NCBI GenBank assembly: GCA_963813435.1
Contig: CAWEYY010000004.1
Coordinates: forward strand, 1 to 64,000
Direction of reading: 5' to 3'
DNA: 64,000 nt
From: AC-32 sp963813435
GTDB lineage: Bacteria > Actinomycetota > Thermoleophilia > Gaiellales > Gaiellaceae
The notes under the pieces are model-generated. The model saw nothing but the letters and a program-made list of their open reading frames with translations. It ran no database searches and was not told the DNA's origin. Below, one piece after another: positions 43,305 through 52,436 of this stretch. The translations under genes and the position numbers were made by a program. Position 1 is the first letter of the stretch, and every line of letters begins with the position of its first letter.

Positions 43305-44498
43305 CTACTTGATCTTCGCGCCCTGACGGATCCACGCGCCGAGCGTCGCCCGCTCCGCGGCGGTCATCTCGGTGGCGTTCCCGAGCGGCATCACGGTCGA
43401 CTCGACGGCCACCTGCTCGATCTGGTCGGCCCGCGCCTTGATCTGCTCGGGCGTGTCGAACGTGATCCCGAGCGGCGGCGAGTCCATCCTGCTCGGATTC
43501 GACGAGTGGCAGGGTACGCAGCGCTCCTGGACGATCGACTGCGCCCGCACGAACGGCACCACCTCACCGTTTGCCGCACCGGTTCCGCCGGAGCCGCCCT
43601 GCGGCCGGATCGCGACCGCGACGGCCGCGATCGCCAGCGCGGCGGTGACGAGGATCGGCCAGGCGTTGTAGCCGACGTGACGGAGGTTGAAGTAGAGCCG
43701 GATCCACGCGCCGATCAGCATCATCACGACGAGGATCAGCCACGAGTAGCTGTGGCCGTAGGTGGCCGGGAAGTGCGGGCTGAGCATGGCGAACAGCACC
43801 GGGAGCGTCAGGTAGTTGTTGTGCACGGAGCGCTCCTTGGCGCGGATGCCTGGCGCGGGATCGGGCTCGCGGCCCTCCTTCATCGCGCGCAGCAGCTTGT
43901 GGTGAGCCGGGATGATCACGACGAAGACGTTCGCGGCCATGATCGTCCCGAGCATCGCGCCGACCTGGACGTACGCGGCCCGGCCGCTGAACAGCTGGCT
44001 GCAGCCCCAGGCAGCGACCGTCGTCAGCGCGATCACGGCCACGGCGAGGACGAGCTGGCTCGGGATCGCTCGGCAGAGCGCGTCGTAGACGACCCAGGCC
44101 ACGACGAGCAGGCCGATCGAGATCAGGATCGCCTCGGTCGACGTGAGATCCGCGACGCTCCTGTCGACGAGATACGTGTTCGCGTTGACGTAGTAGAGGA
44201 CGATCAGGAGCGCGAAGCCCGAGAGCCACGTCGTGTACGCCTCCCACTTGAACCAGTGCAGCGGCTCCGGGAGCTTCGGCGGGGCGACCCGGTACTTCTG
44301 CACCTGGTAGAAGCCGCCGCCGTGGATCTCCCACTCCTCGCCGGCGACTCCGCGGCGAGCGTCGGTCGGGTCCTCCGGCGAGCGCAGGTGGTTGTCGACG
44401 GCGACGAAGTAGAACGAGGTGCCGATCCAGGCGATCCCGGCGACCACGTGCAGCCAGCGGGCCAGGAAGTCGAGCCACTCGTTCGCATACGGACTCAT
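43305..44498 (-). CDS. puuD: PuuD-type membrane urate oxidase with cytochrome c domain
   Basis: 397 residues. The N-terminal about 300 residues have eight or so membrane segments; motifs include W-L-H-V-V-A-G-I-A-W-I-G-T-S and E-I-H-G-G-G-F-Y. The C-terminal domain binds haem c through C-V-P-C-H. PuuD oxidises urate to 5-hydroxyisourate and passes electrons to the respiratory chain instead of making hydrogen peroxide. The next genes upstream encode the two enzymes that process the product. Confidence 0.9.
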   Translation of the reverse strand: MSPYANEWLDFLARWLHVVAGIAWIGTSFYFVAVDNHLRSPEDPTDARRGVAGEEWEIHGGGFYQVQKYRVAPPKLPEPLHWFKWEAYTTWLSGFALLIVLYYVNANTYLVDRSVADLTSTEAILISIGLLVVAWVVYDALCRAIPSQLVLAVAVIALTTVAAWGCSQLFSGRAAYVQVGAMLGTIMAANVFVVIIPAHHKLLRAMKEGREPDPAPGIRAKERSVHNNYLTLPVLFAMLSPHFPATYGHSYSWLILVVMMLIGAWIRLYFNLRHVGYNAWPILVTAALAIAAVAVAIRPQGGSGGTGAANGEVVPFVRAQSIVQERCVPCHSSNPSRMDSPPLGITFDTPEQIKARADQIEQVAVESTVMPLGNATEMTAAERATLGAWIRQGAKIK

Positions 44499-44503
44499 AA
44501 GCG

Positions 44504-44941
44504 CTAGCTGCGGCTCCAGCGGTCGCGGGCGATGGCGACGAGCTCGGCGAGGCCGGTGTCGAGCTCCTCGTCGCGCGTGCGCTCGATGCGCGTCCGCAGC
44601 ACCTCGAGGATCTCCGACTTCGGGCGGCCGTTCACGAAGACGACGAAGCGGAAGCCGAAGCGCTTCTCGTAGGCGCGGTTCAGGTCGGCGAGCTCCCCGA
44701 GCACCGCCGGGTCAGCCTCCGCGCCCTGCTCCGCCGCCGAGCGGGCCGAGAGGTCTCCGCCGCCGATCGCCGGATGCGCGTCGAGCGCCTCGAGCTTCTC
44801 GTCCTCGCTCAGCCCGGCGATCACCTGGGGCGCGGCCTCGAGCGGGTCGTCGTAGGAGGCGAGCCGCTCGACGAAGCGCGTCCTGCCCTCGAAGAGCTCC
44901 GCCAGCTCGTCGACGCTCAGCTGCCGCGGTAGGTCATGCAC
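44504..44941 (-). CDS. uraD: OHCU decarboxylase
   Basis: 145 residues; decarboxylates 2-oxo-4-hydroxy-4-carboxy-5-ureidoimidazoline to S-allantoin. A-H-P-A-I-G-G-G-D-L near residue 60, with the catalytic His, then L-N-R-A-Y-E-K-R-F-G-F-R-F-V-V-F and N-G-R-P-K are all typical. The start overlaps the end of the 5-hydroxyisourate hydrolase gene, and puuD follows 5 bp after its stop. Confidence 0.92.
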   Translation of the reverse strand: MHDLPRQLSVDELAELFEGRTRFVERLASYDDPLEAAPQVIAGLSEDEKLEALDAHPAIGGGDLSARSAAEQGAEADPAVLGELADLNRAYEKRFGFRFVVFVNGRPKSEILEVLRTRIERTRDEELDTGLAELVAIARDRWSRS

Positions 44942-45207
44942 GAGTACGAGGAGACGAGCAGCGGGATGTGATGGTGGCCGTCGCCGAGCGAGATCTGCAG
45001 CTCGACGCGCCCGAAGAACGGCGAGTCCGGGTGGAACACCAGGCGGTAGTCGTCGGGCTCGAGCCCTTCGGCGAGCGAGATTCGGCCGTCGGAATCCGTC
45101 TCGCCGCCGGCGACGAGCTCGTCGCCTCGCCAGAGCTCGACCCGGATGCCTTCGCCCGGCCGGCCGCGCTCGGTGTCGAGGACATGGGTCGAGAGAGAGA
45201 CGCTCAC
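44917..45207 (-). CDS. uraH: 5-hydroxyisourate hydrolase (transthyretin-like)
   Basis: 96 residues. L-S-T-H-V-L-D-T-E-R-G-R-P at the start, H-H-H-I-P-L-L-V and the C-terminal Y-R-G-S signature define the family. The GTG start at 45207 overlaps the stop of the deaminase gene upstream. It hydrolyses the product of PuuD before UraD acts. Confidence 0.93.
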   Translation of the reverse strand: MSVSLSTHVLDTERGRPGEGIRVELWRGDELVAGGETDSDGRISLAEGLEPDDYRLVFHPDSPFFGRVELQISLGDGHHHIPLLVSSYSCMTYRGS

Positions 45208-46513
45208 GCTGCGAACTTCTGCGCCTGGCGGCGGTGCTCCTGCGCGATCTGCCCCTCGTCGGCCCGGACGAGCCGTCCGTCTCGGACCACGTCCTCGCCG
45301 CCTACGAGCAGCCGGTCGACCCGGTGCGGGCCGGCGAACACGAGCGCCGCGACGGGATCGTCCGCGCCGGCGAACTCGAGCCCGTCCGTCCGCCAGACGG
45401 CGATGTCTGCGCTCTTGCCGGGCTCGAGCGAGCCGATGTCGTCGCGCTTCAGGACGGCCGCGCCGCCACACGTGCCGAGCGAGAGCGCCTGGCGCGCCGT
45501 CAGCGCCTCCGGCCCCTCCCGCCCCCGCGCGACGAGCAGCGCCTGCTTCACCTCCAGGAACAGATCGCCGCGCTCGTTCGACGCCGAGCCGTCGACGCCG
45601 AGCCCCACGCGAACGCCAGCGTCGAGCATCCGACGCACCGGCGCGACCCCCGCGCCGAGCCGCAGGTTCGAGGTCGGACAGTGCGCGACTCCCGTACCGG
45701 TCTCGCTGAACCGCGCAATGTCCCTCTCGTCGAGGTGGACGCAGTGCGCGCACCAGACGTCCCCGTCGAGCCAGCCGAGCTGCTCGAGGTACTCGACCGG
45801 CCGGCACCCGTACAGCTCCTGGCAGTAGGCGTCCTCCTCGACGGTCTCCGCAAGGTGGGTGTGCAGTGTCAGGCCGAGCCGTCGCGCGAGCTCCGCCGAC
45901 TCCCGCATCAGGCGGCCAGTGACCGAGAACGGCGAGCACGGCGCGACGACCAGCTCCGGGTACCGCGACGCCAGCCGCTCGGTCTCGGCGAGCACGTCGT
46001 CCGCGTCCTCGACGAGCGAGTCGGGAGGCAGCCCCCCGTCCGACTCGCCGAGGTCCATCGAGCCGCGGGAGGGAATGAGCCGCACGCCGATCTCGCGCGC
46101 GGCGGTCATCTCCGCCTCGATCAGGTCGCCGCCCCGCGCGGGAAGACGTAGTGGTGGTCGAAGACGGTCGAGCAGCCGGAGAGCGCGAGCTCTGCCAGGC
46201 CCGTGCGGGCGGCGACGTGCTCGGACTCGGCGTCGATCCGGGCCCACACCGGGTAGAGCGTCTTCAGCCACGTGAAGAGGTCGGCCTCCTGCGCCCGGGT
46301 GCGCGTGAGCGTCTGGGACAGGTGGTGATGCGTGTTGACGAGGCCGGGCGTGACGACCGCGCCGGCGAGATCCTCGCGCTCGTCGGCGGCCGGCTCCTCG
46401 CCGCCTCCGGTCTCCGCCACCGCGCCGTCCTCGACCAGCACCCAGCCGTCCGCGTGCTCCGTGCCCGCGTCGTCCATGACGACGACGTAGCCATTGGCGA
46501 GGAGGTGTCTCAC
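45204..46513 (-). CDS. Guanine/8-oxoguanine deaminase-type amidohydrolase, one frameshift
   Basis: A metal-dependent deaminase of about 435 residues. The N-terminal part has N-T-H-H-H-L-S-Q-T (first metal histidines) and D-H-H-Y-V-F-P-R-G. The frame breaks near 46,135 in a GC-rich run and continues with S-R-G-S-M-D-L-G, L-H-T-H-L-A-E-T, W-C-A-H-C-V-H-L and G-V-D-G-S-A-S-N-E. These match 8-oxoguanine/guanine deaminases that feed xanthine or urate into this pathway. The frame break is probably a sequencing error. Confidence 0.78.
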
Positions 46514-46557
46514 GGGCTCATCTTCCGCTTCTGATGTGTCGACCGGTCATTTCAGAC

Positions 46558-46611
46558 GGCCCCACAGGCTAAGCCTGTGCGGCCTGAAAGAGACATCGCA
46601 CGCGATGTCTC
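46558..46611. repeat. Two adjacent perfect stem-loops between deaminase genes
   Basis: The first is GGCC, a C-C mismatch, then CACAGGC-TAA-GCCTGTG and GGCC (46558-46584). The second is GAGACATCGC-AC-GCGATGTCTC (46590-46611), a perfect ten-base stem that includes the adenine deaminase stop codon. No U-run follows, so they may act as terminators, RNA-stability elements or protein-binding sites. Confidence 0.7.
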
Positions 46612-48301
46612 ACGCCTGGAGCGGCACGAGCTCGAAGCGGTCGACGTCGACGAGGCCCTGGTCGGTGATCTTCAGGCTCGGGATCACCGAGAGCGCGAGG
46701 AACGCCATCGTCTGGAACGGCGAGGGCAGCGCGCAGCCGAGCACCGAGGCCGCGTCGATGCACCCGTTGCTGGCCGCGACGACCTCGTCGAGCGGAGCCT
46801 CGGAGAGAAGGCCGCCGATCGGCAGCGCGAGCTCGGCGCGCACTCCGCGGTCCTCGACGACCACGACGCCGCCGCCGATCTCGGTCAGGCGGGCGATCGC
46901 GCGGGCCATGTCCTGGTCGTCGGCGCCGACGACGACGATGTTGTGGGCGTCGTGCGAGAAAGTGGAGGCAAGAGCGCCTGAGCGCAGGCCGAACCCGCGG
47001 ACGAGCCCGACTGCCATCCGGCCGGTACCGAGGTGACGCTCGATGACGGCGATCTTCGCCAGGTCCTGCTCCGGGTCGGCGACGACGAGCCCGTCCTCCA
47101 CGGCGGGCTCCGCGACGAGCGACTCGGTCAGGATCTGGTCGGGGATCACGCCGATCACGCGCGCCTCGCCGCCGTCCCACGGAATCGCGAAATCGCGGGC
47201 GGCGACGTGGCGGATGCGCACGGTGTGCTTGACCCACTCGGGGACGTCGACGCGGTCGATCTCGCCGACCGGGCGGCCGCGCTTGAGCACCGTCTCGGGC
47301 ACGAACGACTCGAGGTCGGCGAGGAGCAGCACGTCGGCCTGGTATCCGGGCGCGATCGCGCCGAGGTGGAACAGCCGGTGCCAGGTCGCGGGGTTGAGCG
47401 AGGCCATCACGATCGCGTCCTCGGCCGGGATCCCGGCGGCGACGGCGTCGCGCACCATCGAGTTGATGTGGCCGTCCTCGGCGATGTGCTCGGGCTCGCG
47501 GTCGTCGGTGCAGAACGCGATCCGGTGCGGCCCGAACTCCTTCGCGAGCGGGAGAAGCGCCTGGAGGTTCCGCGCGGCCGAGCCCTCACGGATCAGGAGC
47601 CACATGCCCGCGCGGAGCCGCTCCCGGCCCTCGTCGATCGTGTACGCCTCGTGGTCGGAGTAGATGCCGGCGGCTGCGTAGGCGTTCAGCGCCTTCCCGA
47701 GCACGCCCGGCGCGTGGCCGTCCACGTGCTCGGCGCCCGGAAGGCCGAGCTTCTCGAGTTCGTGCTGGTCGCCAGAGATGACTCCGGGGAAGTTCATCAT
47801 CTCCGCGAGCCCGATCACGCGGCGGCGACGGAGCAGGCCCTCGAGGTCGCCCGCCGTGAACGGGCGACGCGGTGACTCGAACGACGAGGCGGGAACGCAC
47901 GACGACGCCATCACGAAGACGTCCAGCGGGAGCTCCCCGCAGGCGTCGAGCAGCCAGTGCACGCCGTCCGTCCCGAGCACGTTCGCGATCTCGTGCGGGT
48001 CGACGACGACCGTGGTCGTCCCGAGCGGGAGTACGAGCCGGGCGAACTCGTCGACGAGCAGCTTCGTGGTCTCGAGGTGCATGTGCGCGTCGATGAACCC
48101 GGGCACGACGTAGCGGCCCGACGCGTCGAGCGTCTCCTCGCCCTCGTAGTCGCCGAGCCCGGCCACGTAGCCGTCGACGATCGCGACGTCCTCGTCGAGC
48201 CACTCGCGCGTGAAGACCGAGAGCACGCGACCGCCGCGGATGACGAGGTCGGCGGGCTCGTCGCCTCGCGCCACCGCCAGTCGTCGAGCGAGGTCGGCCA
48301 C
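46610..48301 (-). CDS. ade: Adenine deaminase
   Basis: 563 residues from a GTG at 48301. The amidohydrolase metal site is D-A-H-M-H-L-E-T-T, with V-D-P-H-E-I-A-N-V and the family stretches G-L-A-E-M-M-N-F-P-G-V and F-C-T-D-D-R-E-P. The C-terminal adenine deaminase domain ends with D-Q-G-L-V-D-V. It converts adenine to hypoxanthine, the substrate of the divergent xanthine dehydrogenase (64 bp between the starts). A longer reading frame upstream overlaps that operon and is not used. Confidence 0.92.
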   Translation of the reverse strand: MADLARRLAVARGDEPADLVIRGGRVLSVFTREWLDEDVAIVDGYVAGLGDYEGEETLDASGRYVVPGFIDAHMHLETTKLLVDEFARLVLPLGTTTVVVDPHEIANVLGTDGVHWLLDACGELPLDVFVMASSCVPASSFESPRRPFTAGDLEGLLRRRRVIGLAEMMNFPGVISGDQHELEKLGLPGAEHVDGHAPGVLGKALNAYAAAGIYSDHEAYTIDEGRERLRAGMWLLIREGSAARNLQALLPLAKEFGPHRIAFCTDDREPEHIAEDGHINSMVRDAVAAGIPAEDAIVMASLNPATWHRLFHLGAIAPGYQADVLLLADLESFVPETVLKRGRPVGEIDRVDVPEWVKHTVRIRHVAARDFAIPWDGGEARVIGVIPDQILTESLVAEPAVEDGLVVADPEQDLAKIAVIERHLGTGRMAVGLVRGFGLRSGALASTFSHDAHNIVVVGADDQDMARAIARLTEIGGGVVVVEDRGVRAELALPIGGLLSEAPLDEVVAASNGCIDAASVLGCALPSPFQTMAFLALSVIPSLKITDQGLVDVDRFELVPLQA

Positions 48302-48365
48302 GGCCCCACGATACCCCGCGGGTGCAGGAGTTTCAGGGACGCTCCCGCAGAAGTACGCTGCCGCC

Positions 48366-49157
48366 GTGGACGTCCTCACCCCCCGTTCGCTCGACGAAGC
48401 GCTCCACCTGAAGGCCGAGCGGCCGGGCGCCGTGCCGATCCAGGGCGGCACGGACGTGATGGTCGAGCTCAACTTCGACCGCAGCCGGCCGGACGCGCTC
48501 CTGAACCTGAACGAGGTGCCGGAGCTGCGCGGCTGGTCGCGCGAGAACGGCTCCTTGCGGCTCGGCGCGGGGCTGACGTACACCGAGGCGATGCAGGCCT
48601 CGTTCGCGGACGAGTACCGCTCGCTGGCCGAGGCCTCGCGGACGGTCGGCGGCCCGCAGATCCGCAACCGCGGCACGCTCGGCGGGAACCTCGGGACCGC
48701 ATCGCCGGCCGGGGACGCCCTGCCGCCGCTGCTCGTTCTCGACGCCCAGGTCGAGCTCGCGAGCGCGGGCGGGACGCGCGCAGTGCCGCTGCGGGAGTTC
48801 GTCGTGGGCCCGAAGCGCAACGCGCTCGCCCCGGACGAGCTGATCGTGGCCGTCGTCGTGAAGCTCGGCGGGCCGAGGCAGACGTTCATGAAGATCGGCC
48901 CGCGCAACGCGATGGTGATCGCGGTCGTCTCGCTCGCGCTCGCGGTGGACGAGGAGCGCGGCGAGCTTCGCGCCGTCTACGGCTCGGCCGGGCCCGTGCC
49001 TGGGGTCGTGACCGCGCCGCTCGACGAGCGAGAGGGGTTTGCGGAGCGCGTGGCCGAAGCCGCCAGCCCCATCGACGACGTGCGCGGAACCGCCGCCTAT
49101 CGCCGTCACGCACTGCGCGTGCTCGCGGACCGGGCGCTGGAGCGCTGTCTCGCGTGA
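48366..49157 (+). CDS. Xanthine dehydrogenase FAD-binding subunit
   Basis: 263 residues. FAD-domain motifs: I-Q-G-G-T-D-V-M-V near residue 30, and G-G-P-Q-I-R-N-R-G-T-L-G-G-N-L near 103. This subunit passes electrons from the iron-sulfur subunit to the acceptor. The GTG start is 64 bp from the divergent ade gene; its stop overlaps the next start (GTGA). Confidence 0.9.
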   Translation: MDVLTPRSLDEALHLKAERPGAVPIQGGTDVMVELNFDRSRPDALLNLNEVPELRGWSRENGSLRLGAGLTYTEAMQASFADEYRSLAEASRTVGGPQIRNRGTLGGNLGTASPAGDALPPLLVLDAQVELASAGGTRAVPLREFVVGPKRNALAPDELIVAVVVKLGGPRQTFMKIGPRNAMVIAVVSLALAVDEERGELRAVYGSAGPVPGVVTAPLDEREGFAERVAEAASPIDDVRGTAAYRRHALRVLADRALERCLA

Positions 49158-49612
49158 AGATCGAGCTGACCGTCAACGGCGCGCGCCGCGAGGCCGACGT
49201 CTGGGAGGGCGAGAGCCTGCTCTTCGCGCTGCGCGAGGGGCTCGGCCTGCCCGGCTCGAAGAACGCGTGCGAGCAGGGCGAGTGCGGCTCGTGCTCGGTG
49301 CTGCTCGACGGAACGCTCGTCTGCTCGTGCCTCGTGCTCGCCGCGCAGGCCGACGGCCACGAGATCGTCACGGTCGAGGGCGTCGCGGGCGCCGAGGGCC
49401 TGCACCCCGTGCAGGAGGCGTTCGCCGAGGCGGGCGCCGTCCAGTGCGGCTTCTGCACGCCGGGCCTGATCGTCGCGACGGTCGATCTGCTCGCCCGGAG
49501 CCCCGACCCGAGCGACGACGAGATCCGCGAGGCTCTGGCCGGGAACCTCTGCCGCTGCACCGGCTACGCAAAGATCTTCGACGCCGTCCACCTGGCGGCC
49601 CGGGGCGCTTGA
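49154..49612 (+). CDS. Xanthine dehydrogenase 2Fe-2S subunit
   Basis: 152 residues with two [2Fe-2S] domains: C-E-Q-G-E-C-G-S-C-S-V and the fourth Cys for the plant-type cluster, then C-G-F-C-T-P-G and C-R-C-T-G-Y for the helical one. The last base of its TGA is the first base of the ATG of the molybdenum subunit gene. Confidence 0.93.
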   Translation: MKIELTVNGARREADVWEGESLLFALREGLGLPGSKNACEQGECGSCSVLLDGTLVCSCLVLAAQADGHEIVTVEGVAGAEGLHPVQEAFAEAGAVQCGFCTPGLIVATVDLLARSPDPSDDEIREALAGNLCRCTGYAKIFDAVHLAARGA

Positions 49613-51921
49613 TGCCAAGTAACAGACTGTTACAAGGAAGCTCGTCGCGGGAAACTCGGGCGGCTGCGGAATCCACGCAACCAAGTAACAGACTGTTACA
49701 AGGCGCGGGTGCGGCACTCGAGCTGGGGCGGGTCGGGGAGAGCGTCAGGCGGATCGACGCCGTGCCGAAGGTCACGGGCGAGTTCGCCTATGCGAGCGAC
49801 CTCCATGCCGAAGGGATGCTCTGGGGCCACACGCTGCGCAGCCCGCATCCGCATGCGCGGATCGTCGAGCTCGACATCTCCGAGGCGCTCACGATGCCGG
49901 GCGTGCACGCGGTGCTCACGCACGACGACGTCCCCGGAGCCAAGACCTACGGGCTCGAGTTCGCCGACCAGCCGGTGCTCGCGATCGACCGCGTCCGCTA
50001 CCTCGGCGAGCCGGTCGCGCTGGTCGCGGCCGAGCACCCGGAGCAGGCCCGGCGCGCGGCGGAGCGCATCCGGGTCGAGTACGAGCCGCTCGAGCTCGTC
50101 GTCGATCCCGAGCGCGCGACCGGGCAGGAGCCGCTGCATCCCGAGAGCCCGACGACGGGCCACGGGTTCCGCGACGACCCGCGGCCGAACGTCCTCCGGA
50201 CGATCGTGATCACGCACGGCGACCCGGAGACAGAAGGCGACGTCTCGGTCAGCGGCGTCTACGAGCTCGGCCAGCAGGACCAGGCCTTCCTCGGGCCCGA
50301 GTCGGGCCTGGCCGTGCCCGACGGCGAGGGTGGCGTGGACGTCTACGTGGCGACGCAGTGGGTTCACGTCGACCGCGACCAGGTCGCGCCCTGCCTCGGG
50401 CTCGAGCCGGAGCAGGTGCGGATCCACCTCTCCGGAGTCGGAGGCGCGTTTGGCGGGCGCGAGGACCTCTCGATGCAGGTCCACGGCGCCCTGCTCGCGC
50501 TGCACACGAACCGGCCGGTGAAGATCGTCTACAGCCGCGAAGAGTCGTTCGTCGGCCACGTCCACCGGCACCCCGCGAAGATCTGGGCCGAGCACCGCGC
50601 GACGACGGCGGGGAAGCTCGTCTGCGTCCGCGTGCGGATCCTGCTCGACGGCGGCGCCTACGCGTCCAGCTCCGCGGCGGTCACCGCAAACGCGGCCTGC
50701 TTCGCGTGCGGGCCCTACAAGGTCGACAACGCGCTGATCGAGTCGACGTGCGTCTACACGAACAACCCGCCGTGCGGCGCGATGCGCGGCTTCGGCGCGG
50801 TGCAGGACTGCTTCGCGCACGAGGCGCAGATGGACAGGCTCGCGGACGCGCTCGACATCGACCCGGTCGAGCTGCGTCTGCTGAACGCGATCGGGCCGGG
50901 CGACCGGCTGCCGACGGGCCAGCTCGTGACCGGCTCGTTCCCGGCCGCGGAGGTGATCCGCCGCGCGGCCGAGCTCCCGGTGCCCGAGCCGGAGGAGCTC
51001 CCACGCGACCCGATCCGCCTTCCGGGCGGCGCGGGGAACACGACCCGCGGGCAGGGCGTCAAGCGCGGAGTGGGCTTCGCGGTCGGCTTCAAGAACGTGT
51101 GCTTCTCGGAGGGGTTCGACGACTCCTGTGCGGCGCGGGTCCGGCTCTGGCGCGAGAACGGCGGGCTCGCGGCGGAGGTCCTGTGCGCGGCCGCAGAGCT
51201 CGGGCAGGGCGTGAACGACGTCATCCTCCAGGTCGCCCGCACCGAGCTCGGCACCGAGAACGTCACCCTCGGGCCCGCGTCTTCCGACGGCGTCGGCTCG
51301 TCGGGGTCGGCCTCGGCGTCGCGCCTCACCTGGATGGCGGCGGGGGCGGTGCGCCTGGCCTGCCTCGACGCGCTGGCCGAGCTCGAGGCCGGGCGAAGCG
51401 AGGTCGACGTCGAGCGCACGTACCGCCACGAGCGCACCGCGCCGCTCGATCCTGAGACCGGCCAGGTCACGGCCGAGCGCGCCCACGTTGCGTTCATCTG
51501 CGCCGCGATGCGCGTCGTCGCCGAGGTGGATGTCGAGCTCGGCCTGACCCGGGTGGTCTGGATCGGCACGGCGCAGGACATCGGCAAGGCGCTCAACCCG
51601 CGCGCGGTGCACGGCCAGATCGAGGGCGGGATCGCCCAGGGCCTCGGGCTCGCGCTGATGGAGGAGATCCAGACGCGTGACGGGCTGATCACGAACGCGA
51701 GCTTCACCGACTACCTGATCCCGACCGCGCTCGACATGCCGCGGGTCGACTCCGAGCTGGTCGAGGTCGAGGAGCCGGACGCGCCCTACGGAGCGAAGGG
51801 CGTCGGCGAGCCGCCGACCGTCGTCTCCACGGCCGCGGTCGTCGCCGCACTTCGCGACGCGAGCGGGCAGGAGCTCACGCGCGTCCCGGTGCGGCCGGAC
51901 GACCTGGCCGGCCTGCGCTAA
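49612..51921 (+). CDS. Xanthine dehydrogenase molybdenum-binding subunit
   Basis: 769 residues from an ATG at 49612. Molybdopterin-binding stretches such as G-V-G-G-A-F-G-G-R-E, R-G-F-G-A-V-Q and A-E-L-G-Q-G-V-N-D are present, as is the C-terminal G-A-K-G-V-G-E-P-P with the catalytic Glu. The first 40 residues are odd: the peptide P-S-N-R-L-L-Q-G occurs twice, encoded by two copies of the GTAACAGACTGTTAC palindrome. Normal family similarity starts after them (G-E-S-V-R-R-I-D). A shorter start may be used in vivo. Confidence 0.92.
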   Translation: MPSNRLLQGSSSRETRAAAESTQPSNRLLQGAGAALELGRVGESVRRIDAVPKVTGEFAYASDLHAEGMLWGHTLRSPHPHARIVELDISEALTMPGVHAVLTHDDVPGAKTYGLEFADQPVLAIDRVRYLGEPVALVAAEHPEQARRAAERIRVEYEPLELVVDPERATGQEPLHPESPTTGHGFRDDPRPNVLRTIVITHGDPETEGDVSVSGVYELGQQDQAFLGPESGLAVPDGEGGVDVYVATQWVHVDRDQVAPCLGLEPEQVRIHLSGVGGAFGGREDLSMQVHGALLALHTNRPVKIVYSREESFVGHVHRHPAKIWAEHRATTAGKLVCVRVRILLDGGAYASSSAAVTANAACFACGPYKVDNALIESTCVYTNNPPCGAMRGFGAVQDCFAHEAQMDRLADALDIDPVELRLLNAIGPGDRLPTGQLVTGSFPAAEVIRRAAELPVPEPEELPRDPIRLPGGAGNTTRGQGVKRGVGFAVGFKNVCFSEGFDDSCAARVRLWRENGGLAAEVLCAAAELGQGVNDVILQVARTELGTENVTLGPASSDGVGSSGSASASRLTWMAAGAVRLACLDALAELEAGRSEVDVERTYRHERTAPLDPETGQVTAERAHVAFICAAMRVVAEVDVELGLTRVVWIGTAQDIGKALNPRAVHGQIEGGIAQGLGLALMEEIQTRDGLITNASFTDYLIPTALDMPRVDSELVEVEEPDAPYGAKGVGEPPTVVSTAAVVAALRDASGQELTRVPVRPDDLAGLR
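49619..49633. repeat. 15-bp palindrome, first copy at the xdh molybdenum-subunit start
   Basis: Perfect GTAACAG-A-CTGTTAC within CCAAGTAACAGACTGTTACA, only four bases after the ATG of the molybdenum subunit gene. Confidence 0.88.
49685..49699. repeat. 15-bp palindrome, second copy at the xdh molybdenum-subunit start
   Basis: Identical to the copy 66 bp upstream, including the CCAA and AAGG flanks, and in the same reading frame. Confidence 0.88.
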
Positions 51922-51924
51922 CGG

Positions 51925-52365
51925 CTAGCGCCTCAGGGTCAGGGCCGCTCCCAGGGCGAGCAGCGCGATCCCGAGCACGCGCGGCCAGCCGAACGCGACC
52001 CGGTCGACGCCGAACAGGCCGAAGCGGTCGATCACCGCGCCCATGAAGAGCTGTCCCGCGATCAGGATCGCCACCGTCGCGACGACCCCGAGCCGCGAGC
52101 CCGAGTAGGTGATCGTGAACACGATTAGCAGGCTCAGCAGCGCGCCGGTCCAGAGCCAGACCGGCTGGCGGGCCGCGTCCGCGATTCCGCCCACGCTCTG
52201 CTTGGCGACGACCAGCAGCCCGACGGCGAGGAGCGCCGTGAGGATCGTGGCCCAGGCGAGCGCGGCGAACACGCCCACGCGGTCGCCGAGCCGTGCCATG
52301 ACCGCGACCTGCACCGAGCCCGCGAGGCCGGCGATCACCGCGAGGAAGGTCGCGAAGGCGTTCAC
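51925..52365 (-). CDS. DMT-family (DUF606/YdcZ-like) membrane protein
   Basis: 146 residues with five membrane segments: S-V-Q-V-A-V-M-A-R-L-G at the start and G-Q-L-F-M-G-A-V-I-D-R-F-G-L-F-G in the fourth are typical of DUF606 half-transporters. It converges with the xdh operon (3 bp between stop codons). The substrate is unknown. Confidence 0.8.
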   Translation of the reverse strand: MNAFATFLAVIAGLAGSVQVAVMARLGDRVGVFAALAWATILTALLAVGLLVVAKQSVGGIADAARQPVWLWTGALLSLLIVFTITYSGSRLGVVATVAILIAGQLFMGAVIDRFGLFGVDRVAFGWPRVLGIALLALGAALTLRR

Positions 52366-52436
52366 GGCGCGCGCGACCGTACCACGCCAACCCGGTACGC
52401 TCCGCCGGTCCTCGACCGAAGGGGGAAGAGCCGAAA

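Noticed and set aside
46610..48907. A 765-codon version of adenine deaminase
   Set aside because: The extra N-terminal 200 codons overlap the divergent xanthine dehydrogenase gene and do not resemble the family; the GTG at 48301 is used.
49696..51612. Long minus-strand frame (638 codons) opposite the xdh molybdenum subunit
   Set aside because: Composition is Arg/Asp/Glu/Leu-rich antisense noise typical of high-G+C DNA, and the plus strand has clear family motifs.
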